Assembly: GCA_038247465.1 (NCBI GenBank) | Contig: JBBRUV010000110.1 | Span: 1 to 13,030, forward strand | Origin: JBBRNH01 sp038247465 | GTDB lineage: Bacteria; Bacteroidota; Bacteroidia; Cytophagales; Spirosomataceae | Length of the DNA stretch: 13,030 nt | Direction: 5' to 3' | Shown here: positions 7,204 to 13,030 of the stretch, in pieces | How positions within the stretch are numbered: the stretch's first letter is position 1 | Layout: each line of letters opens with the position of its first letter | Program-made: the position numbers and the translations under genes | Notes under the pieces: model-generated | Seen by the model: only the letters and a program-made list of their open reading frames with translations | The model's database searches: none | Told to the model about the DNA's origin: nothing

Positions 7204-7908
7204 TTATATCAACTCAAAATCATTCAGCATCAGCCGCACGGTTGGCAAGTCGTTATTCATCAGCACATCAAGAATCGAGAGCCACGAGACAAACTCCCCC
7301 TTGTTGCCCGCCTGCGGGTATTCGCGCTTCCGGGACTGGATAAAACTCAGTTTCATCCCTAAATCCGTAAACGTCTGTTTATCATACAGTTCCTGCCCGC
7401 CAACGGGATTGATGTAGTGCGTGGCTCCCTCCCACCGGCAAATGTCAATGATTCGTTCCTGCGCCTTCAACTGCTCGTTTTCATACAGGGTTGACGATGG
7501 CACCAACGCGGTGGTGATACCGAGATACGCCGTCAGCTCGGTAAAACTGTGGAAAATGTAATCGGCAACGTTCGGTGCGTCAAAACTCACGATTTTCTCC
7601 GTCATCGGCATAACCGTTTCATAAAACGGGGCTTTTCGGTAACTCTGCCCAATGGTTTGCAGGAGTTTACCGCGCCATTTCGGGTCGTCGGCCAGGGAAA
7701 TATCACAGATGCGCTTGTTCTGACTCGCGTCTTTGAGCGGCACAGTAAACATAAAATCCTTACCGCCGACCAGAATCCGGTTGCGGTTCACCCAGCCGCG
7801 ATTGATAAAGGCCACATCGTCATAAAAGACAAACTTGTCCACCGTGTTCATCAACTGCACATAACCAATGTACGGCAGGAAATAGGGCTGCATGATGGCG
7901 AGCGTCAT
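7204..7908 (-). CDS. WbqC-family protein
   Basis: A 234-residue protein of the WbqC-like family, found in O-antigen and capsule clusters. I know of no established reaction for it. The family signature is clear at the N-terminus: AIMQPYFLPYIGYVQLM followed by DKFVFYDDVAFINRGWVNRNRIL, the aromatic and Asp-rich segment shared by family members. GATHYINPVGGQELYD lies about two thirds along. No membrane span or signal peptide is seen, so it should act in the cytosol. The ATG at 7908 overlaps the TGA of the upstream membrane glycosyltransferase as ATGA, indicating translational coupling. Its place between aminotransferase and acyltransferase genes suggests a part in making or modifying the amino sugar, but that is guilt by association only. 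Confidence 0.92.
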   Translation of the reverse strand: MTLAIMQPYFLPYIGYVQLMNTVDKFVFYDDVAFINRGWVNRNRILVGGKDFMFTVPLKDASQNKRICDISLADDPKWRGKLLQTIGQSYRKAPFYETVMPMTEKIVSFDAPNVADYIFHSFTELTAYLGITTALVPSSTLYENEQLKAQERIIDICRWEGATHYINPVGGQELYDKQTFTDLGMKLSFIQSRKREYPQAGNKGEFVSWLSILDVLMNNDLPTVRLMLNDFELI

Positions 7909-10013
7909 TTCAGTTTTCGTAAGTAATAATCTTCTCCGCGCACCACAACACCTTCGGTCATGGTGGTATCGGTGCCAAGCCGGAGGTCGCCGGGTTTTGG
8001 TTTGATCACGTTTTTCGAGAAAAACAGGTAATCCGCTTCGTCCGGAATCGGCTGCACTCCGCGCTCAAACGGGTTAATGGCAATGAGCCGACGCGACAAT
8101 TTGGGGCCATACAACGGGTATTCATAATCGTCGTTGATGGTACCGAGGGCCACGGTTGCCGTTTCTGGCACGAGTTGGTCGAACCGCAAATACGCCTGGT
8201 AGGTATCGGGCCGTCCGATAGTCATCATCCTGATTCGGTCGGCTTCAAACGCCGACGGGTACGCCGTGCCATTTGGCCCGCGCCAGGCAAACGGCAACGC
8301 CCGCGTATTCAGAAACACCGTCGTCAGGGCCGATGTACAACCGACAATCACGACCAAGCCAACGTAAGTTTTCCAGACGAATCGGCCCGGCAAGGTTACG
8401 CTAACCCACTGGTTACTGAATAACAACGCCAGCAACGGCGCACCAAACAACCCCGTTTCGATGAAATAACGACCTTTAAACGGATCGTAAGGGGCTGAAA
8501 ATGAGAGCGCGGCAAAATGCAACACCAATGCCAACGCCAGTATCAGCAGCGGCCCCGACCGGAACACAAACACCAGCAACAGCACGGCAAACGGCAGAAT
8601 CAGCCCGAAACCAAAAATGCCCCAATACGGATTGGCGTTGTAGAAAATGAACCGCCGGTCGAACGAAAACGGCTGAATCGAGAACTCAGTCACTTCATCG
8701 AGCCGCAGATGCAGCTTGTCTTCCAGCACCACCAACGGCGTTCGCATGGCTTTGTTAATAGCAACGCCGGTTGGCGTACTGCGGATACCGTCGAGGTTGG
8801 CGTGGTCGTAGCCATAGCGAATGAAGTTACGGCTTCCCTGCACGAGCAGGTTTTTGAACGAACCGGCCCGCTCCACTGATTGATGTTTGAGGGCAGTGGG
8901 TGGCCCAATCGGGTGGCCGAACGCTTCGATGTTTTTCAGGTAGCCCGCCGGAAACGTCCACAAACACATTGCCACCACAATGGCCGCGCCGAGTTTCCAC
9001 GTCCGGGTAACCGTCGTTTTCAGGCTATCTGACCAGAAAACAGTATAAACCATCACCACAAAAACGGACGGCAACAGCAACGCGAACGTGATTTTATGCC
9101 CAAAGGCCAGCCCAAAGGCCATGCCGGCCAGCCAGAGATAGCGGTTGTTTTTGGTTTCGTGAAACCAAAACAGCATATACAGCAATACGCTCAGGTAGGC
9201 CGTCAGCACAATATCGGTTTCGGTGGTGATTGCCTGCATCAGAAAATCAGGCAGCAATGCATACACTAACGCGCAGAAAACAGCCGCCGACGATACCCCC
9301 TTCGTGATGCGCTGCACGATTCCGAAAACGGCCACAATCGCCGTCCAGTAACTCAGGTGATGAATCAGTTTGAAGGCATTCTCGAAGCGGCCTGTTAGTA
9401 AATAACTGTAAATCTGTATGGTACAGACGCTTTTGGGGTAGGTGTCTATGTTCCAGTTGGTGCCGCCGAAGTGCCGCATCGAACCGCGCTGAATGTATTG
9501 CACCACCCGGTTTAGGTGGCCCGTCATGCTGTCCCACTCGTTCGGCACCGTAAACAACACCAGCAGCAGATTGGTAACGGCGGTGACGGTGAGCGTGATG
9601 AACATCGTGCCAAACACGAATTTCAGAAACGGGGTAAGGCCGGAAAACCACCGCCGGGCATCCTGCCAACGGTCAAAAATCAACGGCCCGATAGCAAACG
9701 AATCCGTTTTGCTCAACAGCCGCAATACCCAACCCAGCACCGCACTCGTCAGAAACACCGCTATTGCCCAGGCCCAGACGTTGGCCGTCAGAAACAACGC
9801 CGACAGCACGAAGCCGGTAAAAATAACGCTGCCCGTAAAAAGCAAAAAGCAAATCAGCAGCCAATCCGTCAGCGACCGCCGGGCAATGTGCCGGGCCAGG
9901 TGGCCGATGTAAAAGCAGTGAAGAATGAAAAGGGAAACGCGAAAAACACTAAAGAATCCGTCAAAGAAACTTGACCAAATTAGGCCAATCATACCCGGCA
10001 CGAGCGTCATCAT
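7905..10013 (-). CDS. Large polytopic glycosyltransferase (GT-C/PMT-ArnT-like)
   Basis: A 702-residue integral membrane protein with about a dozen hydrophobic segments over its first 550 or so residues and a short soluble C-terminal part. Order and size fit GT-C enzymes of the PMT/ArnT-like clan, which use polyprenyl-phosphate sugars on the outer face of the inner membrane. The loop VPNEWDSMTGHLNRVVQYIQ (E159, D161) is placed where this clan has its catalytic acidic residues, followed by GGTNWNIDTYPKS. I chose ATG at 10013 because it forms an ATGA overlap with the aminotransferase stop (10010-10012). A TTG at 10037 would extend the protein by eight residues (MCHRKSDG) with a 28-base overlap and looks less likely. 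The stop overlaps the WbqC-family start. A polysaccharide polymerase of unusual type is an alternative function. The specific sugar is not visible from sequence. Confidence 0.85.
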   Translation of the reverse strand: MMTLVPGMIGLIWSSFFDGFFSVFRVSLFILHCFYIGHLARHIARRSLTDWLLICFLLFTGSVIFTGFVLSALFLTANVWAWAIAVFLTSAVLGWVLRLLSKTDSFAIGPLIFDRWQDARRWFSGLTPFLKFVFGTMFITLTVTAVTNLLLVLFTVPNEWDSMTGHLNRVVQYIQRGSMRHFGGTNWNIDTYPKSVCTIQIYSYLLTGRFENAFKLIHHLSYWTAIVAVFGIVQRITKGVSSAAVFCALVYALLPDFLMQAITTETDIVLTAYLSVLLYMLFWFHETKNNRYLWLAGMAFGLAFGHKITFALLLPSVFVVMVYTVFWSDSLKTTVTRTWKLGAAIVVAMCLWTFPAGYLKNIEAFGHPIGPPTALKHQSVERAGSFKNLLVQGSRNFIRYGYDHANLDGIRSTPTGVAINKAMRTPLVVLEDKLHLRLDEVTEFSIQPFSFDRRFIFYNANPYWGIFGFGLILPFAVLLLVFVFRSGPLLILALALVLHFAALSFSAPYDPFKGRYFIETGLFGAPLLALLFSNQWVSVTLPGRFVWKTYVGLVVIVGCTSALTTVFLNTRALPFAWRGPNGTAYPSAFEADRIRMMTIGRPDTYQAYLRFDQLVPETATVALGTINDDYEYPLYGPKLSRRLIAINPFERGVQPIPDEADYLFFSKNVIKPKPGDLRLGTDTTMTEGVVVRGEDYYLRKLK

Positions 10014-11095
10014 ACCGTCTGATTTACGATGGCACAAATCCGTTCCACGTCGCTTTCGGGCAGGGCCGGGTGCAATGGCAGACTCAGCACCCGCAACGCA
10101 ATATCTTCAGAAACAGGGCATTGCTGGGTTTTAGGTTGCGCTTTTTGCACAAAATCAAGCGTATTGAGCGACGGGTAAAAATACCGGCGCGGCACAATTC
10201 CGTCGACCTTCAGTGCATCAGTCACGGCAAAAAGCGCGGCTTCGGTCTGCAGCACCACCGGGTAGTAGGCGTAGTTATAGGCCATGCCGGGCGACAGCGC
10301 TGGGCGGGCGAGTTTAGAGAAATCGAGTCGGGCATCATACCAGCCAAACACCTGCTTACGGGCGTCAATAATGGCTGGCACTTTTGGCAGCACACACAGG
10401 CCCATTGCCGCATGAAACTCAGAGTTTTTGGCGTTGATACCGACGCTGAAATAATCGTCGTTGCGGTGGCCGAACGACCGATAATTCCGCAATTGTGCTG
10501 CCATCGCGTCGTTGTCGGTGACGATGCAGCCGCCTTCAACGGTATGAAAAACTTTGGTGGCGTGGAAACTGCACGTACTCACGTTGCCGTAACTCAGCAC
10601 TGACTTACCGTTGTAGGTCGCGCCAAAGGTGTGCGCTCCGTCGTAAATTACCTTCAGCTTGTGCCGGTCGGCAATTTCCTGAATCTGCTCAATCTGGCAG
10701 GCGTTGCCATACACGTGTGTGGCTAAAATTGCTTCGGTATTCTCGGTGATGAGCCGTTCTATTTTGTCGGCATCAATGCAAAAATCGGCGGGTCTGATAT
10801 CGGCGAAAACGGGGGTGCAGCCTTCCCAGAGCAAAACGTTGGTGGTGGCAACGTAAGAAAACGGGGTGGTAATCACCTCGTTGGTGATGTTCAGGGCTTT
10901 GAGAGCCATCTGCAATACAATTGTACCATTGGTGGTAAAGAGCAGGTGTTTTACGCCCAGAAAATCACGGAGTTGGCCTTCGAGTTCGCGGAGGAGCGGG
11001 CCATCGTTGGTAAGCCACGCCCGATCCCAGATGCCTTCGAGGTAACGGGTGTAGTCGACTAAGTCAGGCAGATATGATTTGGTTACGTTAATCAT
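10010..11095 (-). CDS. DegT/DnrJ/EryC1/StrS-family PLP-dependent sugar aminotransferase
   Basis: A 361-residue enzyme that would transfer an amino group, usually from glutamate, to a keto-deoxy sugar nucleotide such as a dTDP- or GDP-4-keto-6-deoxyhexose. Fold-type I marks are in order: FTTNGTIVLQMAL (residues 53-65) for the phosphate cradle, TTPFSYVATTNVLLW (76-90), VFADIRPADFCID, and VIYDGAHTFGATY with D152 contacting the PLP ring nitrogen. Then comes SFHATKVFHTVEGG with K181 as the Schiff-base lysine, and NAKNSEFHAAMG (221-232) for the partner subunit. Length is near the family norm. VioA, FdtB or RffA-like assignments are all possible and cannot be split by eye. The ATG at 11095 is only five bases from a long hairpin that overlaps the end of the upstream ATPase gene, so the ribosome-binding region is probably structured. 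It supplies the amino sugar likely acylated by the NeuD-like enzyme of this operon. Confidence 0.94.
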   Translation of the reverse strand: MINVTKSYLPDLVDYTRYLEGIWDRAWLTNDGPLLRELEGQLRDFLGVKHLLFTTNGTIVLQMALKALNITNEVITTPFSYVATTNVLLWEGCTPVFADIRPADFCIDADKIERLITENTEAILATHVYGNACQIEQIQEIADRHKLKVIYDGAHTFGATYNGKSVLSYGNVSTCSFHATKVFHTVEGGCIVTDNDAMAAQLRNYRSFGHRNDDYFSVGINAKNSEFHAAMGLCVLPKVPAIIDARKQVFGWYDARLDFSKLARPALSPGMAYNYAYYPVVLQTEAALFAVTDALKVDGIVPRRYFYPSLNTLDFVQKAQPKTQQCPVSEDIALRVLSLPLHPALPESDVERICAIVNQTV

Positions 11096-11100
11096 GGCTT

Positions 11101-11161
11101 CAGTTATCAGTTATTAATGAACAGTTATCAATGCTCACTGTTCATTGATAACTGATAACTG
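11101..11161. repeat. 24-base-arm inverted repeat (hairpin) across the ATPase stop codon
   Basis: The arms are 11101-11124 and 11138-11161 and pair at 23 of 24 positions, with a 13-base loop at 11125-11137. The arms are built from the heptamer-like units CAGTTAT and AACTGAT, and part of the right arm recurs directly 21 bases on (CTGTTCATTG at 11139 and 11160). On the minus-strand mRNA the upstream arm encodes the last eight residues of the ATPase, the loop begins with its TGA, and the downstream arm ends five bases before the aminotransferase ATG. There is no T-run, so it is not a standard terminator. It may be an interspersed repeat that affects message stability or translation. Confidence 0.85.
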
Positions 11162-12412
11162 TTCATTGGTAACGGATGAAAGTGTGAACGGAAACTGCGG
11201 GCGCACATAGCCAGGCCACTTGCCGTACCAGGCCACCCCGTCGCGGTAATCTTCGACTTCAAACGTCAGGGAATCTTCCAATTGAAACAAGGGCGTGGCC
11301 GTGTCTTTCACAATCATCATCGAGATCGTATAGGAGCCATCGTTCAGGAAATAACCCGGAATCACGCACTCGCCCGAAAACACCCCTTTATCGCAGGATT
11401 GCGACGCGGTGCCGACGTTAAAAATACATTCGCCAGTCAGTGAATTGAGGTGCATAGACAGGTTCAGGTTGGCCCGGTCCATCTGATTCCAGAACTCAAA
11501 CCGCACCGTCATCGGCGTTCTCACGTCAATATGGGTGATACCGTCGGGGTATTCAGGAATCAGTTCGATGCGTTTTACCCGAACGAGGTCGTTGCCAGGG
11601 GCCGTTTTGGGATCGTTCCACTCGCGGAGGAGCCGGGTTTTCGAGACCTTGCTCAGATACGACTGAATAACCTGATTGGTTTCGCCCTGCTCGATAAGCC
11701 GTCCGCGCTCGAAATACAACGCCCGGTTGCAGAGCGACTGCACGGCGGTCAGGTTGTGGCTCACAAAAATAATGGTGCGCCCGCTCGCCGAATTATCCCG
11801 CATTTTGCCCAGACTTTTCTTCTGAAATTCGGCATCACCAACGGCCAGCACTTCGTCCACAATCATAATTTCGGGATCGAGGTGAGCGGAGATGGCAAAC
11901 CCCAGCCGGACGTACATGCCTGACGAATAGCGCTTTACGGGTGTGTCTAAGAATTTTTCGACCCCCGCAAAAGCGACAATCTCATCAAACTGCCGTTTAA
12001 TTTCGGTGCGGGTCATGCCCAACAGCGAGCCGTTGAGAAAAATGTTTTCGCGGCCCGTTAGTTCGGGGTGAAACCCGGTGCCGACTTCAAGCAAACTGGC
12101 AACGCGGCCCTTGATACGAACCGACCCGGTGGTGGGTTCAATAATTTTACTCAGGATTTTGAGCAGCGTTGATTTACCCGCTCCGTTGTGACCCACAATA
12201 CCCACGCGGTCGCCCTGTTCGATGCTGAAATCAACATCGCGCAAAGCCCAGAACTCCTCGCGGCTCAAACCGTCAGAGGAACTGCTTTTTTTGCCACCAA
12301 AGAGCATCCGGGCGTTTTCGGCCAGCATATCGCGCAGCGTCGTACCGCCCTTTCCTTTTTGGTGGTCAATGATGTATTGCTTAGAAATATTTTCGGCAGT
12401 GATTACGGACAT
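11135..12412 (-). CDS. wzt: Polysaccharide ABC transporter ATPase, Wzt-type with C-terminal carbohydrate-binding-like domain
   Basis: A 425-residue ATP-binding subunit that powers export of a lipid-linked polysaccharide (O-antigen or similar) through the inner membrane with the Wzm-type permease. The ATPase domain has Walker A GHNGAGKST (74-82), the LLEVGTGFHPELTGRENIFLNG stretch typical of the Wzt/TagH group, the signature RYSSGMYVRLGFA (161-173), Walker B IMIVDEVLAVGD (182-193) with E187, and the switch His219. After about 255 comes a beta-rich domain of some 150 residues, as in long Wzt proteins, where it recognises the modified end of the glycan before export. The last 12 residues (VTNEQLSVINEQ) come from a DNA repeat, not from the conserved domain. 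The ATG at 12412 is six bases after the permease stop. The symbol is by role and family, not proven orthology. Confidence 0.95.
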   Translation of the reverse strand: MSVITAENISKQYIIDHQKGKGGTTLRDMLAENARMLFGGKKSSSSDGLSREEFWALRDVDFSIEQGDRVGIVGHNGAGKSTLLKILSKIIEPTTGSVRIKGRVASLLEVGTGFHPELTGRENIFLNGSLLGMTRTEIKRQFDEIVAFAGVEKFLDTPVKRYSSGMYVRLGFAISAHLDPEIMIVDEVLAVGDAEFQKKSLGKMRDNSASGRTIIFVSHNLTAVQSLCNRALYFERGRLIEQGETNQVIQSYLSKVSKTRLLREWNDPKTAPGNDLVRVKRIELIPEYPDGITHIDVRTPMTVRFEFWNQMDRANLNLSMHLNSLTGECIFNVGTASQSCDKGVFSGECVIPGYFLNDGSYTISMMIVKDTATPLFQLEDSLTFEVEDYRDGVAWYGKWPGYVRPQFPFTLSSVTNEQLSVINEQ

Positions 12413-12418
12413 GGTTCA

Positions 12419-13030
12419 TTAAATATCATCCACAAAGGTATTCTCTCGTTTGCGGAAAAAATATACGGACAGCAGTAGCGTCACCAGCACAATCACAACG
12501 GAATAGACGACGCTGCGCGGGTCAAAAAATGACTTGCCGCCCAGCAACGACCACCGAAAACCTTCGATGATACCGACCAACGGATTAAAAATATAGCCGT
12601 CGTAGAGCGATATGCCCCGCCATTGTTGCCCAACTACATTGCCACTGCTGTAGGCGATGGGACAAATATAGAACCCGACCTGCACGATGAAGGGAATGAG
12701 TTGAGCGATGTCGCGGAAACGCACGTTGACCACCGCAAAGAACAACCCGAACGCAAACGCGGCCAGCAACGCCAGGAGCATGAACAGCGGCAAAAACAGC
12801 AAATGCCAGTCAGGAATAAACTGATACCAGAGCGCAACGGCCACAAACAGCCCCAACGAAATCAGAAAATCAATGAAACTCACCGCCACCGCACTCAGGG
12901 GCATAATGAGCCGGGGGAAATAGACCTTCGTAACGAGGTTGGTATTGGCCGTAATGCTCGAACTGATTTGGGTGAAGGCATTGGCAAAAAACGTCCAGAC
13001 TGTCAGGCCCGACACAATCGTCAGCGCGTA
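12419..13030 (-). CDS. wzm: Polysaccharide ABC-2-type permease, Wzm-like (N-terminus cut by window edge)
   Basis: The C-terminal 204 or so residues of the membrane subunit of a polysaccharide exporter. The frame stays open to base 13030 (the codons beyond the GTG at 13015 read YALTI), so the GTG is internal and the true start lies outside. Known Wzm proteins have roughly 260-290 residues, so about a quarter to a third is missing. SGLTVWTFFANAF, the amphipathic SITANTNLVTKVYFPRLIMPLS and the VNVRFRDIAQLIPFIVQVGFYICPIAYS segment are typical of the family. About five hydrophobic spans remain. It ends with TAA six bases before the ATPase gene, its obligate partner. The symbol is by role. Confidence 0.93.
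   Translation of the reverse strand, partial: YALTIVSGLTVWTFFANAFTQISSSITANTNLVTKVYFPRLIMPLSAVAVSFIDFLISLGLFVAVALWYQFIPDWHLLFLPLFMLLALLAAFAFGLFFAVVNVRFRDIAQLIPFIVQVGFYICPIAYSSGNVVGQQWRGISLYDGYIFNPLVGIIEGFRWSLLGGKSFFDPRSVVYSVVIVLVTLLLSVYFFRKRENTFVDDI

Noticed and set aside
10014..10037. TTG start eight codons upstream for the membrane glycosyltransferase
   Set aside because: The ATG at 10013 gives the ATGA overlap seen elsewhere in the operon, and the extra residues (MCHRKSDG) would only mirror coding sequence of the aminotransferase.
9971..10603. A 210-codon plus-strand open frame opposite the aminotransferase gene
   Set aside because: It is antisense to a gene with all PLP-enzyme motifs, and its Arg/His-rich composition fits a shadow frame.
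11101..11173. CRISPR-like or attachment-site repeat
   Set aside because: The units are a hairpin with short heptamer-type periodicity, without regular spacers, and there is no integrase or cas gene in the window.

Overview
The window looks like chromosomal DNA from a Bacteroidota bacterium, most likely a Cytophagales member of the Spirosoma/Fibrella type. The grounds are protein style (Thr/Pro-linked putative-Ig surface protein, loose lipobox, WbqC and NeuD-like proteins), start codons without Shine-Dalgarno sequences, moderate GC, and two short palindromic repeats of a kind I recall from Bacteroidota and cyanobacteria. The taxonomic call is an inference. Both ends are truncated: the left edge opens with 14 G residues and an open reading frame that has no stop back to base 1, and the right edge cuts an ABC permease gene.

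Left third (1-4201), plus strand: a modular surface-type protein with a putative-Ig domain (64-1413), then, 18 bases on, a 520-residue protein of unknown function (1432-2994). A strong intrinsic terminator (3007-3059) closes this pair. A putative lipoprotein follows (3074-4201), made almost wholly of eight PQQ-type beta-propeller repeats.

Right two thirds (4216-13030), minus strand: one tightly packed operon for an ABC-transporter-dependent cell-surface polysaccharide (O-antigen-like). In transcription order it holds a Wzm-type permease (partial), a Wzt-type ATPase with a C-terminal carbohydrate-binding-type domain, a DegT/DnrJ/EryC1/StrS sugar aminotransferase, a large multi-membrane-span GT-C-type glycosyltransferase, a WbqC-family protein, a NeuD/PglD-like hexapeptide acyltransferase, a GT4-type glycosyltransferase and an integral-membrane acyltransferase-3 protein. 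Several junctions are 4-base ATGA/GTGA overlaps or direct TAA-ATG contacts. Together the genes would make an amino-deoxy sugar, acylate it, assemble and decorate the glycan, and export it across the inner membrane. The operon runs convergently into the lipoprotein gene, with only 14 bases between the two stop codons.

The least expected structures are (i) a 24-base-arm hairpin repeat that supplies the last codons and stop of the wzt-like gene and ends five bases before the aminotransferase start codon, and (ii) a perfect 22-base palindrome lying in frame inside the GT4 gene. The uncharacterised gene pair at 64-2994 is the best candidate for new protein function. I saw no tRNA, rRNA, CRISPR array or transposase.
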